The notes beneath the pieces are model-generated. The model saw nothing but the letters and a program-made list of their open reading frames with translations, did not search any database and was not told where the DNA came from. A stretch of 64,000 bases of DNA. Origin: Alphaproteobacteria bacterium. GTDB taxonomy: Bacteria; Pseudomonadota; Alphaproteobacteria; Sphingomonadales; Sphingomonadaceae. The translations under genes were made by a program, and so were the position numbers. The stretch spans positions 1 to 64,000 of the forward strand of contig JAGWWF010000016.1 in NCBI GenBank assembly GCA_018970445.1. Direction: 5' to 3'. Of this stretch, positions 33,613 through 41,810 are shown in pieces. The stretch's first letter is position 1. Every line of letters begins with the position of its first letter.

Positions 33613-36600
33613 TCGCCGCGCTGATTTCGGCCAGCGAGCGCAACCGCGGCGGCATCGTGCTGGCTGCCATCATCGCGGTGGCCATCGGCCTTTGGCATCT
33701 TGCCACCCTGCCGATCGATGCCATTCCCGATGTGACCGGCGTGCAGGTGCAGGTCAACACCGCGGTGCCGGGCCTGGCCGCGCCGGAAATCGAAACCCGT
33801 GTCACCGTGCCGATCGAACGGCTGATGGGCGGGCAGCCCGGCCTCACCGGCTTCCGCTCGCTCACCCGGTCGGGCCTGAGCCAGGTAACGTTGCTGTATG
33901 AAGACGGCACCGACGTGCTGCGCGCCCGCCAGCTGGTGGCGGAACGGCTGGGCACGGCCGCCGCGCTGCTGCCACCCGGCGCCGCGCCGCAGCTGGCGCC
34001 GATCACCACCGGGCTGGGCGAGATCCTCTATTACACGCTGGAATGGGATCATCCGCCCGATGACGAACCGCACCATCCCGGCCTGACCCCGGCCAGCAGC
34101 GAAGATGATCATCTGATGGCGCTGGCCGAAACCCAGGAATATGTGGTGGTGCCCATGCTGCGCACCGTGCCCGGCGTGGCCGAGGTGAACAGCATCGGCG
34201 GGCTGGAACGCCAATATGTGATCGAACCTGATCTGGCCCGGCTGGCCGCCGCTGGGGTGACGCCGGCCGAACTGGCCGCGGCGGTGGCGGCCTTTGCCGA
34301 AAACGCCGGCGGCGGCGCCATCAGCCGTGCCGGTCGCCGGCTGGTGGTGCGCACCGATGCGCGCGTGATTCAGCCCGAAGCCATTGGCGCGCTGCCGGTG
34401 AAATTTGCCGGCGGCGTGCGGCCGCTCACCGTGGCCGATCTGGCCACGGTGCGGGTGGGCAGCGCCCTGCGATCGGGCGCGGCGACGGTGAATGGCGAAC
34501 AGGCGGTGCTGGGCACCATCATGCTGCTGGCCGGCCGCAACAGCCGCGAGGTGGCGCGTGCTGTCGATGCCGCCCTGCCCGATGTGCAGGCGGCGCTGCC
34601 CCGTGGCATGGTGATCCGCGTGCGCTATGACCGGGCCGATCTGGTGGAACGCACGGTGGCGACCGTGCAGGCCAATCTGTCGGAAGGCGCGCTGCTGGTG
34701 GCGCTGGTGCTCATCCTCATGCTGGGCCACTGGCGCGCGGCGCTGATCGTCGCCGCCGTCATCCCGGTGGCTTTTCTGATCGCCGCCATCTTCATGGCGC
34801 GGCTGGAGATTTCCGGCAATCTGATGAGCCTGGGGGCGCTGGATTTCGGCCTGCTGGTTGATGGGGCGATCGTGGGCATCGAAAACGCCCTGCGCCGGCT
34901 GGCGGCAGAACAGACGCGGCTGGGCCGGCCGCTGGACGAGGCCGCGCGCCGCGCCCTGATCGCGCGGGCGATGGGTGAGGTCGCCCGCCCGGTGGCCTTT
35001 GGCGTGGCGATCATCACGCTGGTCTATGTGCCGGTGCTGGCGCTGGGCGGGGTGGAGGGCAAATTGTTCCGTCCGATGGCGCAGACGGTGATGCTGGCGC
35101 TGGCCGCGGCGCTGCTGGTCAGCCTCACGCTGGTGCCGGCGCTGGCGTCCTTGTTCCTGCGGGCTGGCGGCGATCATGGCCCCGGCCGGCTGATGCGCGG
35201 CCTGGAGGCCGGCTATCGCCCGGTGCTGGCCGCCACGCTGGCACGGCCGGCGCTGGCCATCGTGCCGGCGCTGCTGGTGATGCTGGCCGCCGGGTTGATC
35301 TTCACCCGGCTGGGCACCCTGTTCACGCCGCGGCTGGACGAAGGCGCGATCACCGCCATGGTCTATCGCCCGACCGACATGAGCCTGGAGGCCAGCCTGG
35401 CCCAGCAACAGGCGATCGAACGGGCGATCCTGCAGAAGTTCCCGCAGATTACCCATGTGTTCTCGCGCATCGGCACGGCGGCGGTGGCCACCGATCCGAT
35501 GCCGCCGAACGAGAATGATCTGTATGTCCACTACAGGCCGCAGGGCGAATGGCCGGCTACCGGCCCGCAGACCAAGGCCGAACTGGTGCAGGCGATCGCG
35601 GCCGAAGCCCGGCGCATCCACCCCGATCAGCGCTTCCTGTTCGCCCAGCCCATCGAAATGCGCTTCAACGAGATGCTGGAAGGCACCCGCGCCGATCTGT
35701 CGGTGAAGATCCACGGCGATGATGATGACCGGCTGGAGGCGCTGGGCGCCGCCGCGCTCAAGGTGCTGGAACGCCTGCCCGGCACCGCCCAGGCCGAATT
35801 TGAAGTGGATGGCCGCACCCCCAGCCTGGTGGTGACGGTGAACACGCAAGCGCTGGTGCGGCTGGGCCTTGGGGCAGACGAGGTGAACCGCGCCATCCGC
35901 GCCGGGCTGGCGGGTGAAGAGGTTGGGGCCATATTGGAAGGCATCCGCCGTCACGCCATCGTGGTGCGCCTGGCCGATGCGCAGCGCGCCGATCTGGATG
36001 CGATCCGGGCGCTGCCGCTCAGGGTGGGGGCGGCCGGGCTGGTGCCGCTGGGCCGGGTGGCGACATTGCACGAAGTGATGGCGGTGGAACCGGTGCGGCG
36101 GGACAATGGCCAGAAGCGCGCCGCGCTGCTGGTCAACCTGTCGGGCAGCGATGTGGAGGCCTATGTGGCGCGCGCCCGCACCGAACTGGCCAGGGCGGTG
36201 CCGCTGCCCGCCGGCTATCACATCGAATTTGGCGGCCAGTTCAAGCAGTTGCAGGAAGCCAAGGCCCGGCTGGCGGTGCTGGTGCCGGCCTGCCTGCTGT
36301 TGATCCTGGTGCTGGTGTTCGCGGCGCTGGGTTCGCTGCGCCAGGCGCTGATCGTGTTTGCCGGCATTCCGCTGGCCGTCACCGGCGGGGTGTTCGCGCT
36401 GGCCTTGCGCGGCATGCCGTTTTCGATCACGGCGGCCATCGGCTTCATCGCGCTGTCGGGCATTGCCATGCTCAATGGCCTGGTGCTGGTGGACCATATC
36501 AACCAGCTGCGCGCCGCCGGCATGGCCCGCGCCGAAGCGGTGGTGGCCGGCGCGATCGACCGGCTGCGCCCGGTGCTGGCCACGGCGCTGGTGGCAGCGA

Positions 36601-36749
36601 TCGGCTTTGTGCCGATGGCGCTGGCCAGCGGGGCGGGGGCCGAAGTGCAGCGCCCGCTGGCCACGGTGGTGATCGGCGGCATCATCTCCTCCACCCTGCT
36701 CACCCTGTTGCTGCTGCCCACCCTGTATCGCCGCCTGGCAGGGGATTGA
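33609..36749 (+). CDS. Heavy-metal RND efflux pump, CzcA/CusA family
   Basis: A 1046-residue inner-membrane proton antiporter of the HME-RND group: helix 1 at residues about 12-32, two large periplasmic loops, and eleven further helices. The diagnostic helix-4 motif DFGLLVDGAIVGIEN (about residues 412-426) carries the two Asp and the Glu needed for proton transfer and divalent-metal export. PIDAIPDVTGVQVQVNT at the start also matches CzcA/CusA. Cation specificity is not deducible. The membrane-fusion adaptor (CzcB/CusB type) that normally accompanies such pumps is absent between or after the two genes. Confidence 0.93.
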   Translation: MIAALISASERNRGGIVLAAIIAVAIGLWHLATLPIDAIPDVTGVQVQVNTAVPGLAAPEIETRVTVPIERLMGGQPGLTGFRSLTRSGLSQVTLLYEDGTDVLRARQLVAERLGTAAALLPPGAAPQLAPITTGLGEILYYTLEWDHPPDDEPHHPGLTPASSEDDHLMALAETQEYVVVPMLRTVPGVAEVNSIGGLERQYVIEPDLARLAAAGVTPAELAAAVAAFAENAGGGAISRAGRRLVVRTDARVIQPEAIGALPVKFAGGVRPLTVADLATVRVGSALRSGAATVNGEQAVLGTIMLLAGRNSREVARAVDAALPDVQAALPRGMVIRVRYDRADLVERTVATVQANLSEGALLVALVLILMLGHWRAALIVAAVIPVAFLIAAIFMARLEISGNLMSLGALDFGLLVDGAIVGIENALRRLAAEQTRLGRPLDEAARRALIARAMGEVARPVAFGVAIITLVYVPVLALGGVEGKLFRPMAQTVMLALAAALLVSLTLVPALASLFLRAGGDHGPGRLMRGLEAGYRPVLAATLARPALAIVPALLVMLAAGLIFTRLGTLFTPRLDEGAITAMVYRPTDMSLEASLAQQQAIERAILQKFPQITHVFSRIGTAAVATDPMPPNENDLYVHYRPQGEWPATGPQTKAELVQAIAAEARRIHPDQRFLFAQPIEMRFNEMLEGTRADLSVKIHGDDDDRLEALGAAALKVLERLPGTAQAEFEVDGRTPSLVVTVNTQALVRLGLGADEVNRAIRAGLAGEEVGAILEGIRRHAIVVRLADAQRADLDAIRALPLRVGAAGLVPLGRVATLHEVMAVEPVRRDNGQKRAALLVNLSGSDVEAYVARARTELARAVPLPAGYHIEFGGQFKQLQEAKARLAVLVPACLLLILVLVFAALGSLRQALIVFAGIPLAVTGGVFALALRGMPFSITAAIGFIALSGIAMLNGLVLVDHINQLRAAGMARAEAVVAGAIDRLRPVLATALVAAIGFVPMALASGAGAEVQRPLATVVIGGIISSTLLTLLLLPTLYRRLAGD

Positions 36750-36761
36750 GGAATCGCCGCC

Positions 36762-37060
36762 CAGCGCCTACATGGGATGTGCCGGCTTGCCGGCTATGGC
36801 GATAAATGATGCCGTGGAATAGACGCAGCGGACCCGGGGGCAGTACCCGGCGGCTCCACCATTCTCCAACCCGTTGTCGGGGCGATGTTTGGGGCCGAAC
36901 CAGAATCGACGTGTGTTCAAAGACGATGTTTTCGCCCGGCCTGAATGCGCCGTAAAACCGTTCAAACACCACAAATGCCAACGACAACGAGGCATTCGCG
37001 ATCGCAGCGTAACTGAAGGTCTTCACCGACCAAAGGTTACACTGGCCGAAAGCGCGGCAC
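36762..37060 (+). ncRNA. ssrA: tmRNA (ssrA), circularly permuted two-piece form
   Basis: The gene order is reversed relative to one-piece tmRNA. The acceptor part comes first, with T-arm CCGGG-GGCAGTA-CCCGG and 3' end CGGCTCC-A-CCA (36851-36861). A 29-base intervening loop follows, then the 5' part GGGGCCGAACCAGAATCGAC from 36891. GGGGCCG pairs with CGGCTCC including the G3-U70 wobble used by alanyl-tRNA synthetase. A P2-like helix joins CGTGTGTTC (36910-36918) and GAATAGACG (36817-36825). The tag frame at 36977-37012 reads ANDNEAFAIAA then TAA. The outer boundaries are approximate. It rescues stalled ribosomes and tags the product for ClpXP. Confidence 0.93.
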
Positions 37061-37100
37061 GGGCCACGCCGGGCAACAGAAGTGGATTCCAGCGGCCAGA

Positions 37101-37260
37101 GGGGGGCCGGGCAACAGAACCCCCTCACCAACCTGCGTGTGGCAAGGCCCCCCGGAAAATTCAGTCAATTTGGGGGGCCGGGCAACATTACCCCCTCACC
37201 AACCTGCGTGCGGCAAGGCCCCCCGGAAAATTCAGGCCGTTTGGGGGGGCGGGCAACATG
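37101..37260. repeat. 71-bp tandem repeat, about 2.2 copies
   Basis: Two near-identical 71-base units begin at 37101 and 37172, and the first part of a third begins at 37243. Each starts GGGGGGCCGGGCAACA and contains CCCCCTCACCAACCTGCGTG and GGCCCCCCGGAAAATTCAG. They differ at only a few positions. GGCCCCCC of one unit can pair with GGGGGGCC of the next, with AAATT/AATTT extending the stem, so the array could fold into strong hairpins. It fills the space between ssrA and the DUF3833 gene. I do not recognise the family. Confidence 0.85.
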
Positions 37261-37266
37261 GCCGAA

Positions 37267-37779
37267 TCAATCGGTTTTCCGGATCACCTCATCCAGTCGC
37301 GCGACCGGCAGGCCGAATTTCCGCACGATCATCACATTGTGCAGCGTGCGGCCATCGGCCTGCAACGCCAGTGTCTGTTCGGCCTGAAACCCGCCCTTCA
37401 TGGCAAAGCGCAGGTGCAGCCGGCCAGCGGCCAGCCGGCCGCGCACCGGCCCGCTGGCATCGCTCAACGCGCCGCTGAACCCGCTGTCGCCAGCGCGGCG
37501 CAGCGTCCATTGCCGCCGGGTCGGCGCCTGGCCCGCCACGGTCACCGTCTGCTCCAGCCGGATCGTGCCATCGGGCATCGCCACGCCGTGCCCTTCAACC
37601 GCAATGCTGCGGGGCCGGCGGGTGGCGATGCGCAACCGGCCCTCGCCGTGGGTGGTGCCGGCAAAGAAGGCGATGGGATCAAGCGGCGGTGCGGTGGCCG
37701 CTGGCCGGGGCAGCCCGCCGCTGGCCACGCAGCCCGAAACACTGCCCAGCATCACCACCGCTGCCAGTTGCTGTCGCAT
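37267..37779 (-). CDS. DUF3833-like lipoprotein
   Basis: A 170-residue protein with a lipoprotein signal (MRQQLAAVVMLGSVSGC, lipobox VSGC, Cys17) and a mature domain beginning PLDPIAFFAGTTHGEGRLRI. The FF-G-T-x-GEG sequence is the start of DUF3833, followed by alternating beta strands and the RQWTLRR and GRLHLRF regions. The role of this family is unknown; it is expected at the outer membrane facing the periplasm. The frame stays open upstream, but the lipoprotein signal sets the ATG at 37779. It is divergent from sspB and converges on the tandem repeat. Confidence 0.75.
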   Translation of the reverse strand: MRQQLAAVVMLGSVSGCVASGGLPRPAATAPPLDPIAFFAGTTHGEGRLRIATRRPRSIAVEGHGVAMPDGTIRLEQTVTVAGQAPTRRQWTLRRAGDSGFSGALSDASGPVRGRLAAGRLHLRFAMKGGFQAEQTLALQADGRTLHNVMIVRKFGLPVARLDEVIRKTD

Positions 37780-37918
37780 GTGCCGCTTCTCCCTGTTGCC
37801 GGCGACGCCGGGGTGCGGCGGCGCGATGCGTCTTGTCACACGGCCATGGCATGGATGCTTGACCTCGCCCGCGCCCCGCGCCAATCCAGACCACGCACAT
37901 CAGCCAAGGCCGCCCGTC

Positions 37919-38401
37919 GTGACCGAAACCACCCCAGACAGCCTGATCCCCTATGACGACATCGTCCAGGACGCGCTGCGCGGCGTGGTCAGCCGTGTGT
38001 TGCGCCGCATCCAGGCCGATGGCGGCCTGCCCGGCGGCCATCATTTCTATATCGCCTTTCGCACCCGTGCGCCCGGCGTTGCCATCCCGGCGCACCTGAA
38101 GGAACGTTATCCCGACGAGATGACCATTGTCATCCAGCATCGTTATTGGGATCTGGTGGTGGCCGATGATCATTTTTCCATCGGCCTGTCGTTCAACCAG
38201 ATGCCGGCCACGCTGGTCATCCCCTATGATGCCATTGTCGGCTTTGTCGATCCGGCGGTGAATTTCGCCCTGCAATTTGCGGCCAAGGATGGCGAGATCC
38301 CGCCCGATCAGCCGCCCGAACCCGAAGCACCGCCGCCCGAAACGGATGGCGGCTCCAACAGCGGCAATGTCGTCACGCTCGATCGGTTCCGCCGCAAGTG
38401 A
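37919..38401 (+). CDS. sspB: SspB-like ClpXP adaptor for ssrA-tagged proteins
   Basis: A 160-residue alphaproteobacterial SspB. The folded substrate-binding domain runs to about residue 125 (YDDIVQDALRGVVSRVLRRI, HFYIAFRTRAPGVAIPAHLKERYPDEMTIVIQHRYWDL, FSIGLSFNQMPATLVIPYDAIVGFVDP). A flexible Pro/Glu linker leads to the short C-terminal tail VVTLDRFRRK that docks on ClpX. SspB binds the N-terminal part of the tmRNA tag and hands the protein to ClpXP. The GTG at 37919 is preferred; upstream sequence in frame lacks conservation. The gene lies 0.9 kb from ssrA and overlaps gmk by four bases. Confidence 0.9.
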   Translation: MTETTPDSLIPYDDIVQDALRGVVSRVLRRIQADGGLPGGHHFYIAFRTRAPGVAIPAHLKERYPDEMTIVIQHRYWDLVVADDHFSIGLSFNQMPATLVIPYDAIVGFVDPAVNFALQFAAKDGEIPPDQPPEPEAPPPETDGGSNSGNVVTLDRFRRK

Positions 38402-39048
38402 CCCAGTTTGCCCGCCGTGATGCGCCAGCCCGCCGCGGGCTGATGTTCGTGCTGTCATCGCCGTCGGGCGCCGGCAAGACCACCCTGTCGCGCGCCCTGC
38501 TGGCCGAAGACCCCGACATCACCATGAGCGTTTCGGCCACCACCCGCCGCCCCCGCCCCGGCGAGGTGGACGGGGTGGATTATTATTTCGTCGGCACCGA
38601 TCAGTTCCAGTCGATGGTGGCGGAAAATGCCCTGCTGGAATGGGCCACCGTGTTCGGCAACCGCTATGGCACGCCGCGCAGCCCGGTGGAGGCGGCGCTG
38701 GCCGCCGGCCGCGACGTGCTGTTCGATATCGACTGGCAGGGCACGCAGCAGTTGCAGCAGACCGATGCCGCATCCGATCTGGTGCGGGTGTTCATCCTGC
38801 CGCCCAACCTGGCCGAACTGGAACGCCGGCTGACCAGCCGCGCCACCGATCACCCCGACGTGATCGCCGGCCGCATGGCCCGCGCCCGCGACGAGATCAG
38901 CCACTGGGGCGAATATGATTATATCCTCGTCAATGATGACGCCGAAACCTGCCTGAGCGAGATCAGGGCCATCCTGCAGGCCGAACGGCTGCGCCGCAAA
39001 CGCCAGCTTGGCCTGGCCGGCTTCGTGCGCGGCATGCTGGGCGAATGA
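38398..39048 (+). CDS. gmk: Guanylate kinase
   Basis: A 216-residue cytoplasmic enzyme that phosphorylates GMP to GDP. The P-loop is SSPSGAGKTTLSR (about residues 20-32). It is followed by the GMP-binding SVSATTRRPRPGEVDGVDYYF with the conserved Arg and Tyr residues, and later FDIDWQGTQQL and the lid Arg region RLTSRATD. It starts with GTG overlapping the sspB stop (GTGA), and its own stop overlaps the next start (ATGATG). sspB, gmk and the following gene are probably one operon. Confidence 0.96.
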   Translation: MTQFARRDAPARRGLMFVLSSPSGAGKTTLSRALLAEDPDITMSVSATTRRPRPGEVDGVDYYFVGTDQFQSMVAENALLEWATVFGNRYGTPRSPVEAALAAGRDVLFDIDWQGTQQLQQTDAASDLVRVFILPPNLAELERRLTSRATDHPDVIAGRMARARDEISHWGEYDYILVNDDAETCLSEIRAILQAERLRRKRQLGLAGFVRGMLGE

Positions 39049-39686
39049 TGCGGCCAAGGCCATTGGCGGCGTGGCTGTTGGCGTTTCCGCTGCTGGCGGG
39101 GTGCAGCGGGAACGACGAGCTGCAACCCTTTGCCGTGGTGCGCCGCGCCGACGTGTGGCAGGCGGTGATCCGGGCCGATGATCGTGGCCGGCTGTCCCGC
39201 CTGTCCGATGCCTGGACCCAGGCGCAGGCCGATATTGCCACCGCCGGGGCAGGCGCGGCGCAGGCGGCATTGGGCCCGGTGGCCGATCCGGCGCGCACCA
39301 GCGCCGCGGCCCTGCCGGCGGCGGGGCCGGCGCAGTGCCGCATCATCCGGCTGGGCTGGCGCCAGGGCGGGGATCGCACGGTGCCGCCGGTGCAGGCCGA
39401 AGCCTGGGCGCCATGCACGCTGGCCGCCGATGGCATAGTGCTGCGGCTGGAAACCGCGCCGGGGCCGCAGCGCTTTGCCGGCACGCTTTATCCCGATGTT
39501 GACCGGCTGGTGTTTCTGGGCAGCATTGCCCTGGCCGGTGAACCGGGCCGCCTGCGCTATGGCGAGGATCGCGATCGCGACCAGCTGGGCGTGCTGACCG
39601 CGCTGGGCGACGGGCATTGGCGGCTGGCGCTGCCCTGGCCGCGCTGGAGCGCGCGGCTGGTGCTGATCGAAATCCGGGCTGCCTGA
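39045..39686 (+). CDS. DUF4893-like lipoprotein
   Basis: A 213-residue exported protein. The signal MMRPRPLAAWLLAFPLLAGC ends in the lipobox LAGC with Cys20. The mature domain has DRGRLSRLSDAWTQAQAD, a CRIIRLGWR strand, a second Cys in APCTL, RLVFLGSIALAGE and LRYGEDRDRDQLGVL. This pattern matches DUF4893, whose function is unknown. The Cys pair (QCRIIR and APCTL) may form a disulphide in the periplasm. It is coupled to gmk through overlapping start and stop codons. Confidence 0.75.
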   Translation: MMRPRPLAAWLLAFPLLAGCSGNDELQPFAVVRRADVWQAVIRADDRGRLSRLSDAWTQAQADIATAGAGAAQAALGPVADPARTSAAALPAAGPAQCRIIRLGWRQGGDRTVPPVQAEAWAPCTLAADGIVLRLETAPGPQRFAGTLYPDVDRLVFLGSIALAGEPGRLRYGEDRDRDQLGVLTALGDGHWRLALPWPRWSARLVLIEIRAA

Positions 39687-39690
39687 ACCG

Positions 39691-40470
39691 GTGGCCGATC
39701 TGATCGCCGTGCTGGCCGCGCAAACGGCGGCCTTCTGGGTGGCCGCCATCGTTGGCGTGACCATCCTGGGCCTGGCCAAGGGCGGCTTTGCCGGGCTGGG
39801 CGTGCTGGGCGTGCCGGTGATGGCGCTGGGGATGAGTCCGGTGCTGGCTGCCGCCATCCTGCTGCCCATCCTGCTGGTGCAGGATGTGTTTTCGGTGCGG
39901 GCGTTTGGGGCACAGCGCAGCGGCCCCATCCTGATGCGCATGCTGCCCGGTTCCTGCCTGGGCATATTCGGCGGCTGGGCGCTGGCCAATTTCGTCTCGG
40001 TGGCCGCAGTGGAGGCCGCCGTTGGCCTGATCGCGCTGGGCTTTGGCCTGCAGCGCATCCGGGCGGAACGGCGCGGGGTGGCAGCGCGGGTCGGCCCGCC
40101 CTGGCAGGGCGTGGCCATGGGCGCGGTGGCCGGTTTCACCAGCCAGATCGCCCATGCCGGCGGGCCGCCGTTCCAGATGCACGTGCTGCCGATGAAGCTG
40201 CCGCGCGACATCTTCCTGGGCACCAGCAGCCTGTTCTTTGCGGTGATCAACTGGCTCAAGGTGCCGGCCTATGCCGCGCTGGGCACCTTCACCCCGGCCA
40301 ACATGGCGCTGGCCGCCGCCCTGCTGCCGGCCGCGCTGCTGTCCACCTGGGCCGGCACCGTTCTGGTGCGCCGGGTTGATGGCCCGCGCTTTTATGCCAT
40401 CATGCATGGATTGATGATCATGGTCGGGGGCAAGCTGGCATGGGACGGATTTTCGGGATTGTTGGCCTGA
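39691..40470 (+). CDS. TauE/SafE-family membrane permease
   Basis: A 259-residue integral membrane protein with about eight hydrophobic segments in two related halves. The N-terminal half has GLAKGGFAGLGVLGVPVMAL, the second half GAVAGFTSQIAHAGGPPFQMHVLPMKL. These paired Gly-rich loops are the signature of the TauE/SafE family, which exports sulphite, sulphoacetate or related organosulphur anions. The GTG start lies four bases after the preceding stop. The last 31 bases overlap the start of the M20 amidohydrolase gene. The substrate is unknown. Confidence 0.85.
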   Translation: MADLIAVLAAQTAAFWVAAIVGVTILGLAKGGFAGLGVLGVPVMALGMSPVLAAAILLPILLVQDVFSVRAFGAQRSGPILMRMLPGSCLGIFGGWALANFVSVAAVEAAVGLIALGFGLQRIRAERRGVAARVGPPWQGVAMGAVAGFTSQIAHAGGPPFQMHVLPMKLPRDIFLGTSSLFFAVINWLKVPAYAALGTFTPANMALAAALLPAALLSTWAGTVLVRRVDGPRFYAIMHGLMIMVGGKLAWDGFSGLLA

Positions 40471-41723
40471 CCGCGGGCCTGCTGGCGGTGCCGGCCCTGG
40501 CCGCGCCGGTCGATCTGGTCACGCTGTACAAGGATCTGCACGCCCACCCGGAATTGAGCTTTGAGGAGGTGCGTTCGGCCGGCATCCTGGCCGCCGAAGC
40601 CCGCGCCGCCGGCTTCGAGGTGACGGAAAAGGTCGGCCGCACCGGGGTGGTGGCGGTGCTGAGGAACGGCAAGGGCCCCACCGTGCTGATCCGCGCCGAC
40701 ATGGATGGCCTGCCGGTGAAGGAAGCAACCGGCCTGCCCTATGCCAGCACGGCCATGGGCCGCTATGGCAATGGCCCGCTCACGCCGGTGATGCACGCCT
40801 GTGGCCATGATATCCACATGACGGTGTGGGTGGGCACGGCGCGCTGGCTGGCCGAAAACCGCAGGCGCTGGCGCGGCACGGTGGTGATGGTGGGCCAGCC
40901 GGCCGAGGAGGGGCTGGGCGGCGCGCGCGCCATGATCGCCGATGGCCTGTTCACCCGCTTTCCCAAACCCGATTTCGCCCTGGCCCTGCACGACAGCGCC
41001 GCCATTCCGGCCGGCACGGTGAGCGTGCCGCCGCTGCGCGCCCTGTCGATCAGCAGTTCGATGGAGATGGTGGTGAAGGGCATCGGCGGCCACGGCGCCT
41101 ATCCGGCAACGACGAAAGATCCGGTGGCGCTGGCCGCGCGCATCGTCACCGGGCTGCAACCGCTGATCAGCCGCGAAAATGATCCCTTTCAGCCGGCGGT
41201 GATCACCGTGGGCAGCATCCACGGCGGCACCCGCAGCAACATCATCCCCGATGAGGTGACGTTGCAGCTCACCATCCGCAGTTACGATGCCCGCCAGCAG
41301 CAGCGCCTGCTGGACGGCATTGCCCGCGTGGCGCGCGGGGAGGCGATTGCCGCCGGCCTGCCCGATGCCCTGATGCCCGTAACCACCACATCGCCCGTCG
41401 GCGTGCCCACGCTGAACGACACGCCGCTGGCCACACGGCTGAAGGCTCAGTTCGCCGCCCGGCTGGGCACGGTGCGGGTGGTCGATCTCGATCCGTCGAT
41501 GGCGTCGGAGGATTTCCAGTATTTCGGGCTGGAGGCCAAGGTGCCATCGGTGATCTACTGGCTGGGCGGCGTGCCCCAGGCGAAATGGGATGCGGCCCAG
41601 GCCGGCGGCCCCGCCATCCCGTCGCTGCACAACAGCGGCTGGGCCCCCGATCCGGCCCCGACGATTGCCACGGGGGTGGAAACCATGACGGCGGCGGTGG
41701 AACTGCTGCTGCCGGTGAAATAG
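40440..41723 (+). CDS. Exported M20 amidohydrolase (hippurate/IAA-amino-acid hydrolase type)
   Basis: A 427-residue metal-dependent amidohydrolase. A signal peptide (MGRIFGIVGLTAGLLAVPALA) precedes LHAHPELSFEE. The di-metal site is built by HACGHDIHM near residue 120, EEGLGGARAM near residue 160, and the C-terminal SMASEDFQYF. The lid domain in between begins MVVKGIGGHGAYP. The family hydrolyses N-acyl amino acids such as hippurate. The signal peptide begins exactly at the ATG at 40440, which lies inside the TauE gene, so the 31-base overlap looks genuine. Expression is probably coupled to the permease. Confidence 0.9.
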   Translation: MGRIFGIVGLTAGLLAVPALAAPVDLVTLYKDLHAHPELSFEEVRSAGILAAEARAAGFEVTEKVGRTGVVAVLRNGKGPTVLIRADMDGLPVKEATGLPYASTAMGRYGNGPLTPVMHACGHDIHMTVWVGTARWLAENRRRWRGTVVMVGQPAEEGLGGARAMIADGLFTRFPKPDFALALHDSAAIPAGTVSVPPLRALSISSSMEMVVKGIGGHGAYPATTKDPVALAARIVTGLQPLISRENDPFQPAVITVGSIHGGTRSNIIPDEVTLQLTIRSYDARQQQRLLDGIARVARGEAIAAGLPDALMPVTTTSPVGVPTLNDTPLATRLKAQFAARLGTVRVVDLDPSMASEDFQYFGLEAKVPSVIYWLGGVPQAKWDAAQAGGPAIPSLHNSGWAPDPAPTIATGVETMTAAVELLLPVK

Positions 41724-41810
41724 GGGCCGCCCCCCTCAAAATGCCCAAGCGCGCAAAGCGCCCCCGGCCGTGCTACAACAATCCCATTCCGATCCTGGGG
41801 AGGATGAGCC

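Noticed and set aside
37101-37260. Possible CRISPR array
   Set aside because: The repeated unit is 71 bases and almost wholly identical between copies, with no alternating unique spacers and no cas genes nearby.
36750-37266. A missing membrane-fusion protein or short peptide genes after the RND pump
   Set aside because: The segment is accounted for by tmRNA and tandem repeats; open frames there are short and without signal peptide or adaptor motifs.
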